From assembly GCF_005280205.1 (NCBI RefSeq), contig NZ_SUND01000002.1, positions 248,001 to 312,000 of the forward strand: 64,000 nucleotides of DNA, read 5' to 3'. Position numbers and translations under genes: made by a program. The notes beneath the pieces are model-generated. The model was given only the letters and a program-made list of their open reading frames with translations, had not been told where the DNA came from and ran no database searches. Source of the DNA: Bacillus yapensis (lineage in GTDB: Bacteria > Bacillota > Bacilli > Bacillales > Cytobacillaceae). Below are positions 31,885-40,407 of this stretch, piece after piece; within the stretch, counting starts at the first letter, position 1; each line of letters opens with the position of its first letter.

Positions 31885-32688
31885 ATGAGAAATTTTAACC
31901 CAACAAATCCACTTGAACCATCCAAAAAAAATCGTAAGTATAAAGCATATGTAGGTATTTTTGGTACAACCCAACTTCATCTGAGGAATCCTTATGTTAT
32001 CGCATGGTGGTCAGCTGCTTTTCCTGGTTTTGGTCACCTCCTTTTGTCAAAATATCTGAGAGGTTATGCCTTATTTATATGGGAAATCTTTTTGAATAAT
32101 ATGTCACATTTAAATCAAGCAATGGTATTTACTTTTACCGGAAATATTGGAATGGCCAAGGAGGTCCTAGATCATAGATGGACGATCATGTATATACCTG
32201 TCTATCTTTTTGCAATTTGGGATAGTTATCGAACGACTGTTGATATTAACCGAATGTTTCTTTTGGCTGAACGGGAAAATGCCGATTTTAACTCGTATGT
32301 GATTGCTGGCTTAGAAATTAACTATTTGGATAAAAGAAGACCACTTAATGCTGTTATTTGGTCACTGTTTTTACCGGGATTGGGCCAGTTATACATCCAT
32401 CGAGTTGTGACTGCTATTTTTACCATGGTATTTATGGTGGCGTTTGTTTATTATTCTAAATTTCTTATAGCGATTCATTATCTTTTTATGGGGGATATCA
32501 GTCAGGCGACAGAAGTGCTTGAAGTACAATGGCTATTATTTATACCGTCACATTATGGGTTTGCAGTATATGATTCTTACGTCAATACAGTAGAAAATAA
32601 TAAGTTGTTCGAGAGTGAACAACGCAAATACCTTATTGAAAACTATCAATTAAATCGAGTTAAAATACTTGTGGGGGAAATGAAGTAA
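31885..32688 (+). CDS. membrane protein with internally duplicated domain
   Basis: 267-residue unrecognised membrane protein. Two homologous halves are visible: residues 35-140 with FPGFGHLLLSKYLRGYALF and GNIGMAKEVLDHRW...FAIWDSYRTTVDINRMF, and residues 150-250 with LPGLGQLYIHRVVTAIFTM and GDISQATEVLEVQW...FAVYDSYVNTVENNKLF. Each has a PGxG(H/Q)L turn like TM2-domain proteins. N- and C-termini are basic and likely cytoplasmic. The stop abuts the next gene's probable original ATG (TAAATG), so they form an operon. Confidence 0.8.
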   Translation: MRNFNPTNPLEPSKKNRKYKAYVGIFGTTQLHLRNPYVIAWWSAAFPGFGHLLLSKYLRGYALFIWEIFLNNMSHLNQAMVFTFTGNIGMAKEVLDHRWTIMYIPVYLFAIWDSYRTTVDINRMFLLAERENADFNSYVIAGLEINYLDKRRPLNAVIWSLFLPGLGQLYIHRVVTAIFTMVFMVAFVYYSKFLIAIHYLFMGDISQATEVLEVQWLLFIPSHYGFAVYDSYVNTVENNKLFESEQRKYLIENYQLNRVKILVGEMK

Positions 32689-32722
32689 ATGCAAATTTTC
32701 TACATTTGAGCATTCATCCTAT

Positions 32723-33145
32723 TTGGAATTAGCAATCACTTCTATAGAGCAACTGGGCATTACTAGAGAAAGTATTCTTGCCGTTCCTCTAAACAATAGA
32801 GTAGAGGAAAGACGACTTTTTGATACACTTCATCGTGCCGATGGAATTAGTCTTTTTGATAAAGGGGCTGCAATTGGAACGGCATTTTCTGTTGTTGGAG
32901 CAAGCATAGGGTTTGTACTTGAGTGGGGTCCGATATATTGGGGTCTTATTGGGGCTGTAGCAGGATTTATATTGGGATTCCTTATTGATGTTTTTATTTT
33001 CAAAGTGGTTCATAAAAGGGAAAGAACGCTTAGAGGTAAAAAGTCAGAAGTCGTTTTAGTTGTTGAATGTAACAAAGAATTTGGAGATAAAGTAGAACAA
33101 TTGCTTTGGGAGAACCTAGCTTTAGGAGTTTCGAAAGTCGACTAA
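32723..33145 (+). CDS. glycine-rich membrane protein, start region frameshifted
   Basis: The intact frame from TTG 32723 has no ribosome binding site. Immediately after the upstream stop (32686-32688) is an ATG (32689) with GGGGGA upstream, but its frame stops after six codons. Removing one T from the T-run at 32696-32699 would join it and give MQISTFEHSSYLELAITSIE, a normal start for this type. The protein has a soluble N-terminal part (RVEERRLFDTLHRADG), a glycine-rich membrane hairpin (GAAIGTAFSVVGASIGFV ... GLIGAVAGFILGFLID) and a basic C-terminal domain. General-stress-protein-17M-like layout; function unknown. Confidence 0.7.
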   Translation: MELAITSIEQLGITRESILAVPLNNRVEERRLFDTLHRADGISLFDKGAAIGTAFSVVGASIGFVLEWGPIYWGLIGAVAGFILGFLIDVFIFKVVHKRERTLRGKKSEVVLVVECNKEFGDKVEQLLWENLALGVSKVD

Positions 33146-33149
33146 GGGA

Positions 33150-33599
33150 TTATCGGATGAACTTACGAATGAACCAAGAATGCCAATATAAAAAGATACA
33201 GACAACAGCATAATATATGACTGAATAGGTAATATTCCAGCCTTTATAGTGTACATATTCAAAATACCTTGCAAGCTGTTCATAAGATGTAGAGAAGATG
33301 ATGATAAATATGCAATACCAAATGCTCTTCTTTATTTTAATTGGCATGAAATTTAGAAATATAATCCCAAAAAAGGCTGGTAAGGTAATTTCGATCATCA
33401 AATCTATTAGTTGGGGTCCTGGCTTATCCAAGAGATCATAGAAATCAAAAATTTCCCCTATAGCTAAGTCTGAAACAAGGACAATAAATGATATTACAAT
33501 CCATGAAAAGTATATTTCTGGGAACGACAATTTTTTAGGCATGAAAATGATTATAGTTGCTAGTATTATGTAGGATGCAACGATAAAAGAAATAGTCAT
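33150..33599 (-). CDS. CBO0543-like membrane protein
   Basis: 149 residues with about five hydrophobic helices; GWNITYSVIYYAVVCIFLYW near the C-terminus parallels DNGWTFWWSVFFN of the protein at 19649, and the N-terminal PKKLSFPEIYF replaces the WGDW motif. Convergent with the upstream plus-strand gene, with only four bases between stops. Member of the small uncharacterised Firmicutes membrane families expanded in this window. Confidence 0.72.
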   Translation of the reverse strand: MTISFIVASYIILATIIIFMPKKLSFPEIYFSWIVISFIVLVSDLAIGEIFDFYDLLDKPGPQLIDLMIEITLPAFFGIIFLNFMPIKIKKSIWYCIFIIIFSTSYEQLARYFEYVHYKGWNITYSVIYYAVVCIFLYWHSWFIRKFIR

Positions 33600-33685
33600 T
33601 TCTTTTCCCCTTTACCCAAAGATAGTAACTCCTATTATCCCACAATCGTCTTCCAATATCCCAAATTTAGAGGCACAGATTGCCT

Positions 33686-34162
33686 TTATCTAGTCACCCT
33701 TTCTTTATAATTGCCGTCCTGCCATTTGAAATATCCGTAAATAAGAACTGCTTGTGTCACGAAGATAAAAAATCTGCCCCATGTTGTAATATTCTTAAGA
33801 GTGTAAATGCCCAGTACATCTTGTAAAAAGTAGTGAGCTGGAAAGACGGCGAACATGAAATCTAAAATGATGTTCGTCATCAAATAAATCCAAAACTTTT
33901 CATATGTAAAGTAAAAAATCCACATGGTGATGACTGGAAAAGCTCCAAGTATTCCTGAAGTAAATAAAGGGCGTAAAGAAGGAAAAAGAACTGTGTGTAA
34001 TTCCCAGTGCTCTTTGTTAAAAGAGTATACGTTGTAAAGCAACATTAAGAGAGTCGCAAAAAGCCCGGCTGGCATATAGCGTTTTATCGATTCTTTTTTC
34101 ATGAAAAATAAGGTTAACCATGGTCCGATGAAGATTGCCCATAATATAATTTTGTTCAGCAT
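33686..34162 (-). CDS. small membrane protein, possibly CBO0543-like
   Basis: 158 residues, five hydrophobic helices. GPWLTLFFMKKESIKRYMPA resembles LLPWILFIQFRKKESTNRLL of the CBO0543 protein at 60553, suggesting distant relationship. ATG 34162 has AAGGGTGAG upstream (on the minus strand). Same strand as the CBO0543-like gene at 33150, 86 bp away, so the two may be co-transcribed. Function unknown. Confidence 0.72.
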   Translation of the reverse strand: MLNKIILWAIFIGPWLTLFFMKKESIKRYMPAGLFATLLMLLYNVYSFNKEHWELHTVLFPSLRPLFTSGILGAFPVITMWIFYFTYEKFWIYLMTNIILDFMFAVFPAHYFLQDVLGIYTLKNITTWGRFFIFVTQAVLIYGYFKWQDGNYKERVTR

Positions 34163-34266
34163 CCTATTCTCACCCTTGAGTCAATTATTTAATTAGTATT
34201 TTCTCCCAACATACAACATATACGAAATTTTTCTGTAATGTTAAAATAAGGAAAAGGGGGATTTGT

Positions 34267-34647
34267 ATGTTTATGTTTGAGGATTTTATGTTTCAGACTA
34301 TACCAATCATTGTTGGAATCATTTTTATTATTGTAATAGGTGGTATTCTTTTTACAGCTATTAGAGGAATTTCGCGTTGGAGTAAGAATAATAATTCTCC
34401 AGAGCTTACTGTACGTGCTAAAGTTGTCGCTAAAAGGGCAGCGGTTCGGGGCGGAGGAGAGACAAGGGCTTATAATGATTACTTTGTCACCTTCGAAGTC
34501 GACAGTGGTGACCGTATCGAATTAGAAGTAAAGGATATAGACTACGGCATGCTGGTTGAAGGGGATGTGGGTGAACTGAGTTTTCAGGGTTCTAGGTATC
34601 TTGCATTTAGTAGAACTGGCAAAAAGAACTGGAATGAAATTGTTTAA
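34267..34647 (+). CDS. DUF2500 domain-containing protein
   Basis: 126 residues: one N-terminal membrane helix (TIPIIVGIIFIIVIGGILFT) then a small cytoplasmic or extracellular beta-domain (LTVRAKVVAKRAAVRGGGET, YFVTFEVDSGDRIELEV, GDVGELSFQGSRYLAF), the DUF2500 pattern as in E. coli YhhM. GTG/ATG-proximal AAAGGGGG gives a good ribosome binding site for ATG 34267. Function of the family is not known. Confidence 0.85.
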   Translation: MFMFEDFMFQTIPIIVGIIFIIVIGGILFTAIRGISRWSKNNNSPELTVRAKVVAKRAAVRGGGETRAYNDYFVTFEVDSGDRIELEVKDIDYGMLVEGDVGELSFQGSRYLAFSRTGKKNWNEIV

Positions 34648-34709
34648 TACATGAACATAGCATTTAATAGTGGTCGAGCTCTTTAAATGTGAGGAAATGA
34701 GGGGTTATT

Positions 34710-35531
34710 TTGTTGTCGTTAAAGCCTAAAGCCAGAAGTCCTCTTAGAATTTTTCTTGGTAAAAAGTATTATCGTTTAAAAAGGTATTATGAATGGTTTA
34801 ATGGCTCAAAGAAGTATGCTGAATCCAAAGAATCCAATTTGTTAAAAGAAGTTATTTTTACGCACAAATCCTTACTTTTACGCGAATTGAAAGATGTTGA
34901 TCTATGGTTACAGTATAACAAGGTGAAAAACTTGAAAATCGCCACAAATAGATTAAACAAAGTGGTGATTAGACCTGGAGAAACCTTTTCGTACTGGAGA
35001 TTACTAGGCAATACAACAAAGCGAAAAGGGTATGTCGATGGCATGATCTTGTTCTACGGTAAGTTCATACACGGAACTGGTGGTGGATTATGCCAGTTAT
35101 CGAATCTGATCTATTGGATGACTTTACATTCTCCTTTAAAGGTTACTGAAAGACACCGACATAGCTATGACGTTTTTCCAGACTCAAACCGAACTCAACC
35201 ATTCGGGAGCGGAGCAACTTGCGCTTACAATTACATGGATTTGCAAATCAAAAATGAAACAAATAGTACATATCAATTAGTTCTATATTTGACCGACACT
35301 CATTTGGTTGGAGAGTGGAGATGTGAGGTTCCAACTGTAAAAACCTATGAGGTTTATGAAAAGGAGCATATGATTACCCAAGAGTTTTGGGGAGGATATG
35401 TGAGGCATAATCTCATTTATCGCAAGGTTTTTAATCGTGAAAAGGTCCTCCTTGATGATGAATATGTAACGGAAAATCATGCGATTATGATGTACGAGCC
35501 ATTTTTAGAAGAACCAAAGGCAAGTGTTTAG
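34710..35531 (+). CDS. VanW family protein
   Basis: 273 residues, TTG start (34710 or the adjacent 34713) behind GAGGGG. The VanW domain is clear: RLNKVVIRPGETFSYWRLLG, then HGTGGGLCQLSNLIYWM and ERHRHSYDVFP, and a DLQIKNETNSTYQL segment. VanW is a conserved accessory gene of vancomycin-resistance vanB clusters, but most Bacillus homologues, like this one, stand outside any van cluster. No vanH/A/X neighbour is present, so no resistance is inferred. Overlaps the next unit closely. Confidence 0.9.
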   Translation: MLSLKPKARSPLRIFLGKKYYRLKRYYEWFNGSKKYAESKESNLLKEVIFTHKSLLLRELKDVDLWLQYNKVKNLKIATNRLNKVVIRPGETFSYWRLLGNTTKRKGYVDGMILFYGKFIHGTGGGLCQLSNLIYWMTLHSPLKVTERHRHSYDVFPDSNRTQPFGSGATCAYNYMDLQIKNETNSTYQLVLYLTDTHLVGEWRCEVPTVKTYEVYEKEHMITQEFWGGYVRHNLIYRKVFNREKVLLDDEYVTENHAIMMYEPFLEEPKASV

Positions 35532-35547
35532 TAGAGGAAGTGGTCAG

Positions 35548-35952
35548 ATGTCGAAACGAGAAAAAGTGAAGGTTTATGGGAGTCGATTTTGCTATCTATA
35601 TTTAATCACAATACTGGTGCTTTACGGTGTCGGCCCCAATTCTCTCTTTCCATTTGAGATATCAGGTAGAGTATTAGCAGTTTCACTTATAGTGTCATTT
35701 TTTATTTCACTTATATTAGGGAGAAATCAACCAAAAGTAAAAGATAAATCCCAACAAATATCTAGTAAAATATTTGAATCGTTATTAGTCATTTACACTG
35801 TGGGAGCGTTGTTCATCTTTTCTTATTATGGTGGGTCTGAATTTTCAATAGATGAGCAACCTCTTATTTACGTCGTATCAATTTTCTATTTAACGCTTAT
35901 TTCTATTAAACTATTCATTCTATATAGAAAGAATAATAATGAAAAAGAATGA
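35548..35952 (+). CDS. four-helix membrane protein, unknown
   Basis: ATG 35548 (MSKREKVKVYGSRF) with AGAGGAAG upstream; a GTG at 35524 overlapping the VanW stop is less likely. Four hydrophobic helices of about 20 residues each over 134 residues, basic N- and C-terminal tails (KREKVK, YRKNNNEKE), consistent with both ends inside. Family not recognised. Second gene of a unit with vanW. Confidence 0.7.
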   Translation: MSKREKVKVYGSRFCYLYLITILVLYGVGPNSLFPFEISGRVLAVSLIVSFFISLILGRNQPKVKDKSQQISSKIFESLLVIYTVGALFIFSYYGGSEFSIDEQPLIYVVSIFYLTLISIKLFILYRKNNNEKE

Positions 35953-35978
35953 GTCATCCTTTTGGGTGGCTCTATTAA
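35951..35978 (+). terminator. weak rho-independent terminator
   Basis: GAGTCATCC / GGGTGGCTC stem (two G-U pairs) around TTTT, overlapping the stop codon; the tail TATTAATTT is only moderately T-rich. Confidence 0.5.
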
Positions 35979-36062
35979 TTTAGGTGAAAATTTCAAACAA
36001 ATCCAGTCTCATCATATCTCCATTCGCCCATTCATAAGATCGATTAGAAGGGAGTGATGGCG

Positions 36063-37535
36063 ATGAGTAGTGTCCCGACTGAATATTCAAGTCCTAATTA
36101 TCCAGATGAAATGTTAGCCATTATTCGAAATGGATTAAATAAAGGAGCTTCTCCGAAAAAGATCCTCATTGCTGGAGCGGGAATGGCAGGGTTAGTTGCC
36201 GCATCCATATTAAAACAGGCAGGTCATCAAGTGACGATTATTGAAGGGAACAATCGAATAGGTGGGCGAGTGTATACCATCAGACAGCCTTTCACTTATG
36301 GAAATTATCTAGATGTGGGGGCAATGCGGATACCAGATAATCATCTTCTCGTTATGGAATATATCCGCCGTTTTAAGCTACAGACAAACAGGTTCATCAA
36401 CTCTACCCCCAATGACTTAATTTTCGTCAATAATGTTTTAACTACCAGTTCTCAATATGAACAGAATCCTGATATATTACGCTTCCCGGTTGATGATTCA
36501 GAAAAAGGAAAAACAGCAAATGAACTTTTTCTGTCTGCGGTAAGACCATTTCTTGAACGTTATCAAAATAGTACACCTGAGGAGCAGGAGCAATTATTAA
36601 ATCGATTCGATAACTATTCAATGGAAGATTATTTACGAAACAACCCTTATGGTCCATCTTTATCTCTGAATGCGATACGGATGATTAGTGTATTACTTGG
36701 CATGGAGGGATTTAGAGAGCTTTCCTTTACTGGGATTATTACGGATATTATTTTTCCGATATTTAATGAAGAAACCGAGTTTTATGAGATAAGAGGAGGG
36801 AATGACCGTCTTCCTGCAGCGTTTTTAGACGAACTTCGAAATCAGTTCTACATGAATGAAAAAATTATAAAAATTAGACAAAATGCTAGAGGCGTCATTT
36901 TTCAAACGGTTAATCAAGAAACAGGGGAACAACATACATTCTCCGGTGATTATGCGGTCATCACCATTCCATTTACTACTTTTCAGTTTATCGACGTAGA
37001 ACCGTATGATTCAATCGATTTTAAGAAATGGCAAGCAATACGAGAACTACAAGTTTTAGAATCTGTCAAAATTGGGATTGAATTCAAACATCCTTTTTGG
37101 GAGAAATACAAAGTTGGCAATGCTATATCTGATCGCCCAACGAGGTTTAGTTATATTCCTAGTCATAAAAGTACAAAAGGTGGGCCAGCTGTCATGCTTG
37201 CCAGCTATAGTTGGGGTCATGATGCTAGTTTGTGGAATAGTTTATCAGACCAGCAAATTCTCTTTTATGCTTTGAAGGACTTAGCGAAGGTCTATGGGAA
37301 TGTTGTCTATGAGGAATTTCTCCAAGGAATTTCATTTAATTGGAGTAGAAATCCATATTCTGCCGGATGCTTTACCCTTTTTGCACCCGGACAGAAAACA
37401 GACTTTGGTGATATCATATATCAACCTGAGGGCAGACTACACTTTGCTGGTGAGCATACTTCTTCCTTTCATGGTTGGATAGAGGGAGCGGTTGAATCAG
37501 GAATCAGAGCTGCTTTTGAAGTGAATTCAAGGTAA
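36063..37535 (+). CDS. flavin monoamine oxidase family protein
   Basis: FAD-dependent oxidase of the monoamine/L-amino-acid oxidase family. ATG 36063 is spaced 8 bases from AAGGGAG (36048-36054). Seen: dinucleotide-binding ILIAGAGMAGLVAAS (about residues 36-50), the EGNNRIGGRVYT motif, DVGAMRIPD substrate/FAD loop, and the C-terminal FAD segment GRLHFAGEHTSSFHGWIEGA. At 490 residues it is typical. No signal peptide; likely cytosolic. Monocistronic before the ABC transporter. Substrate unknown. Confidence 0.92.
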   Translation: MSSVPTEYSSPNYPDEMLAIIRNGLNKGASPKKILIAGAGMAGLVAASILKQAGHQVTIIEGNNRIGGRVYTIRQPFTYGNYLDVGAMRIPDNHLLVMEYIRRFKLQTNRFINSTPNDLIFVNNVLTTSSQYEQNPDILRFPVDDSEKGKTANELFLSAVRPFLERYQNSTPEEQEQLLNRFDNYSMEDYLRNNPYGPSLSLNAIRMISVLLGMEGFRELSFTGIITDIIFPIFNEETEFYEIRGGNDRLPAAFLDELRNQFYMNEKIIKIRQNARGVIFQTVNQETGEQHTFSGDYAVITIPFTTFQFIDVEPYDSIDFKKWQAIRELQVLESVKIGIEFKHPFWEKYKVGNAISDRPTRFSYIPSHKSTKGGPAVMLASYSWGHDASLWNSLSDQQILFYALKDLAKVYGNVVYEEFLQGISFNWSRNPYSAGCFTLFAPGQKTDFGDIIYQPEGRLHFAGEHTSSFHGWIEGAVESGIRAAFEVNSR

Positions 37536-37558
37536 AAATGTCTTTCTTCACCCTAACA

Positions 37559-37610
37559 TGACAAAAATGTCACATTAGATGTTGTTATATCGATGGTTAG
37601 TGGATAGATT
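37559..37610 (+). promoter_or_regulatory. BceR-type operator and promoter of the ABC transporter operon
   Basis: Perfect dyad TGACA-AAAA-TGTCA (37559-37572) agrees with the TnACA-N4-TGT-type sites of BceR-like regulators. It lies 9 bp upstream of TTGTTA (37582-37587), 17-bp spacer, TAGATT (37605-37610). Operator directly upstream of -35 is the usual activator geometry in these modules. Confidence 0.7.
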
Positions 37611-37646
37611 AGTCGATATAGTATAGTGGTGAAGGAGGACGATACA

Positions 37647-38393
37647 ATGACAACTATCATACAAACAAAAAATTTATCGAAGTCTTATGGGAAAACACAA
37701 GTGTTAAAAAATATTGATTTAACGATTGAACAAGGGGAATTCACGGCGATTATGGGACCATCAGGTTCTGGGAAAACAACCTTAATGAATACTCTCTCAA
37801 CTATCGATAGCTTTAATGGTGGTGAGGTGTGGATTGAAGGTAAATCTCTACTCGATTTGAAAAAGAGAGCATTGCGTGAGTTTCGTCAAAGGCGAATGGG
37901 CTTTATTTTTCAAGATTACAATCTACTTGATACTCTAACAGTGAAGGAGAATATTTTGCTACCACTCTCTCTGCAAAAAACTCCTGTAACTGAAATGGAA
38001 GAGCGGTTAGCAAAGATCGTTGAAGCATTAAATATTGAGTCGATTTTGAATCAGTACCCTGCAGAAATTTCAGGTGGGCAAAAGCAGAGAACAGCTGCCG
38101 CGAGGGCGATTATCACCAATCCCGCAATTGTATTTGCTGATGAGCCGACAGGTGCACTAGATTCTCGTTCAGCTACTCAACTTCTTGAACAAATGCAATT
38201 ACTTAATAACCTATTCAAAACGACAGTATTGATGATCACTCATGACCCATATGCAGCGAGTTACTGCCAGCGAGTTATTTTCTTACGTGATGGAAAAATC
38301 GTCAATGAAATGTTTAAAGGAGAACAAACGGAAAAGGAATTCTTTGACCGCATCCTAACGATTCAAAGCGTCTTAGGGGGCGAAAGACGATGA
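37647..38393 (+). CDS. ABC transporter ATP-binding protein (BceA type)
   Basis: ATPase of a peptide-antibiotic sensing and detoxification ABC transporter. ATG 37647 follows GAAGGAGG. Walker A GPSGSGKTT (about residues 39-47), Q-loop IFQDYNLL, signature ISGGQKQR near 138, Walker B AIVFADEPTGALDS near 158, H-loop ITHDPYAA. At 248 residues matches BceA/PsdA. Overlaps the permease gene by four bases. Confidence 0.93.
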   Translation: MTTIIQTKNLSKSYGKTQVLKNIDLTIEQGEFTAIMGPSGSGKTTLMNTLSTIDSFNGGEVWIEGKSLLDLKKRALREFRQRRMGFIFQDYNLLDTLTVKENILLPLSLQKTPVTEMEERLAKIVEALNIESILNQYPAEISGGQKQRTAAARAIITNPAIVFADEPTGALDSRSATQLLEQMQLLNNLFKTTVLMITHDPYAASYCQRVIFLRDGKIVNEMFKGEQTEKEFFDRILTIQSVLGGERR

Positions 38394-40348
38394 GCATTAT
38401 TGATTTATCTTGGCGAAATATGAAGCGGAACTTCAGGTTATATACGATCTATTTTATTTCTATGCTTGTCGGGGTCGTTATCTTTTTTACTTTTTCTGGC
38501 TTAATGTTTAATAAAGACGTCGTTGAAGCCATACAGAATAAGGATAACTACAAATTTGCTATTTCGATTGCTTCCATTGTCGTCTTTTTGTTTATTGTAT
38601 TCTTTATTTTGTATGCGAACTCATTTTTTATGAAGCAACGGAAAAAAGAGTTTGGTATGTATTTACTGTACGGCATGAAGGAAAGACAAGTGGCCACAAT
38701 GGTCTTTTTTGAAACATTATTCCTTAGTGCGATTTCTGTTTTTGGAGGAATATTAATTGGTGGATTGCTTTCGAAGTTCTTCGGTATGGTGTTAATGAAT
38801 TTAATGCACTACAAGGAAGACATTTCTTTTTCATTTCCACTTGAGGCTATTCTTTTAACGATACTGCTTTTTGCGCTTTTAATCATAATAATCACGATTC
38901 AAAGCTATTTTAATGTCCGTCGCGTGCAGTTAGTTGAATTGTTCCATGCGAAAGAAAAACTAGACAAACCGTTCAAGTTTTCTTTTCTGTTAGCGATTGT
39001 ATCAATTCTATTAATTACAGGTTCTTATTATACGATTACTCTATCTGGACATTCTGACGTATGGAAAGACCATTTTAATGAAACCTTAATTGCGACAACA
39101 GTAGCCCTGATCGTTGGAACATATTTATTTTTCCGCCAGTTTTCAGGATGGATTTTGCAAAAAATGAGTCAAAGTAAGAATTACTTTCATGGGAACAAAA
39201 TGTTATGGATTTCATCCCTGCGTTTTTCAATTCGGGGGAATACGATAAACTTTACGTTTAATGCTTTGATTAGTGCAGTTGTCATCTATGCTGTTGGTTT
39301 TATCGCAGTAGATTACGCGATTAAAGGTCAGGTTGTGAAAAAAGAATTTCCAAACCATATTGCCTTCTCAACGCCAGATGAAGAATCACTAAGGAAAATT
39401 GAACAAATTATCAATGATTCACATCCAATTATTGCACATGAAACCATTACGGGAGTTGAAACAGAAAAGATCCAAGATAGACAATCTTTCTTTTCCAGCC
39501 CTGAATATTACACAGAAGAGTTTTACGTTTTCCCTGAATCACAATTAAATGCGATTGTGGATTTACGTGAAGACGGGGATAAAGTCAATGTAAAAGGGGA
39601 CGAAGCAATTCTCTTAACTAGAGGAGTAGATGACCCGAAAAAATATAAGACTTCTCAGCCTGAAATTACTGTTTTAGAAAACCATAGTTTTAATATAGTA
39701 GAGAAAATAAGATACCCGCTTTTAAGCATCCCGACGAGTCCTGGTGGAGATACTGCACAACAACCATCAGTACTGGTAATTTCAGATGAAGCTTTTACAA
39801 GTTTAAAAGTGGATCAGACTCTTTCTACCTACGAAATATACAAAATTGAAGAACCAAAAACAGCGAATGACGTATCTCGGGACGTATACGATATCGTGAT
39901 GAAAACAGAAGGAGCCTATTATTCATCATATATCGATCAGTATTCCTCGAATATTGAGTCATCATCTTTAATATTGTTCTCAGTGGCATTTTTTGCAGTC
40001 ATTGCCTTGTTTGCTTTGGGAAGTGTCATCTACTTTAAGCAACTTCGCGAAGCGACAGAAGAGAAGGAACATTACGAAGTATTACGAAAAATTGGTGTTG
40101 ACGACAAAGAATTGAAAAGGATTATTCGGAAGCAATTGTTGTTCGTATTTTTACCTCCATTAATCCTTGGACTTGTACACAGCTGGTTTATTTTATATTA
40201 CTCAGTCATTTCGGCTATAAAAGATCTTCCTTCATTAACGACGATCATTTTCTCTGTAATGGGATTTTACGTGTTAACGTATTTTATCTTCTATATATCA
40301 TCAACATCGATTTACTATAAAATTATCAACGAAAAAAGCACACGGTAA
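38390..40348 (+). CDS. ABC transporter permease (BceB type, FtsX domain)
   Basis: 652-residue permease with the ten-helix BceB layout: helices 1-6 before residue 250, two FtsX-like regions (KQRKKEFGMYLLYGMKERQV near 84), a large extracellular domain of about 190 residues between helices 7 and 8 (about 320-520) and helices 8-10 at the end (FSVAFFAVIALFALGSVIYF). The extracellular domain of such permeases detects or removes bound peptides such as bacitracin-type or lantibiotic inhibitors from lipid II-cycle targets. ATG overlaps bceA-type stop (GATGA). Confidence 0.93.
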   Translation: MSIIDLSWRNMKRNFRLYTIYFISMLVGVVIFFTFSGLMFNKDVVEAIQNKDNYKFAISIASIVVFLFIVFFILYANSFFMKQRKKEFGMYLLYGMKERQVATMVFFETLFLSAISVFGGILIGGLLSKFFGMVLMNLMHYKEDISFSFPLEAILLTILLFALLIIIITIQSYFNVRRVQLVELFHAKEKLDKPFKFSFLLAIVSILLITGSYYTITLSGHSDVWKDHFNETLIATTVALIVGTYLFFRQFSGWILQKMSQSKNYFHGNKMLWISSLRFSIRGNTINFTFNALISAVVIYAVGFIAVDYAIKGQVVKKEFPNHIAFSTPDEESLRKIEQIINDSHPIIAHETITGVETEKIQDRQSFFSSPEYYTEEFYVFPESQLNAIVDLREDGDKVNVKGDEAILLTRGVDDPKKYKTSQPEITVLENHSFNIVEKIRYPLLSIPTSPGGDTAQQPSVLVISDEAFTSLKVDQTLSTYEIYKIEEPKTANDVSRDVYDIVMKTEGAYYSSYIDQYSSNIESSSLILFSVAFFAVIALFALGSVIYFKQLREATEEKEHYEVLRKIGVDDKELKRIIRKQLLFVFLPPLILGLVHSWFILYYSVISAIKDLPSLTTIIFSVMGFYVLTYFIFYISSTSIYYKIINEKSTR

Positions 40349-40407
40349 CTTTGTTTGAATTTTGTCCCCCTTGTGGGGGCAAAATTCTTACTCACCGTGT
40401 GCTTTTT
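40333..40407. terminator. nested bidirectional terminator
   Basis: Outer perfect 14-bp stem (40333-40346 with 40394-40407) overlaps the last codons of both convergent genes. Inside lies a 13-bp stem (40357-40370 with 40375-40387) capped by TTGT, with one bulged T. A-runs and T-runs flank both sides. Confidence 0.85.

Noticed and set aside
34710-35531. Vancomycin resistance cluster suggested by VanW
   Set aside because: No vanH, vanA/B, vanX or vanR/S neighbour; VanW-domain proteins are common in Bacillus outside such clusters.
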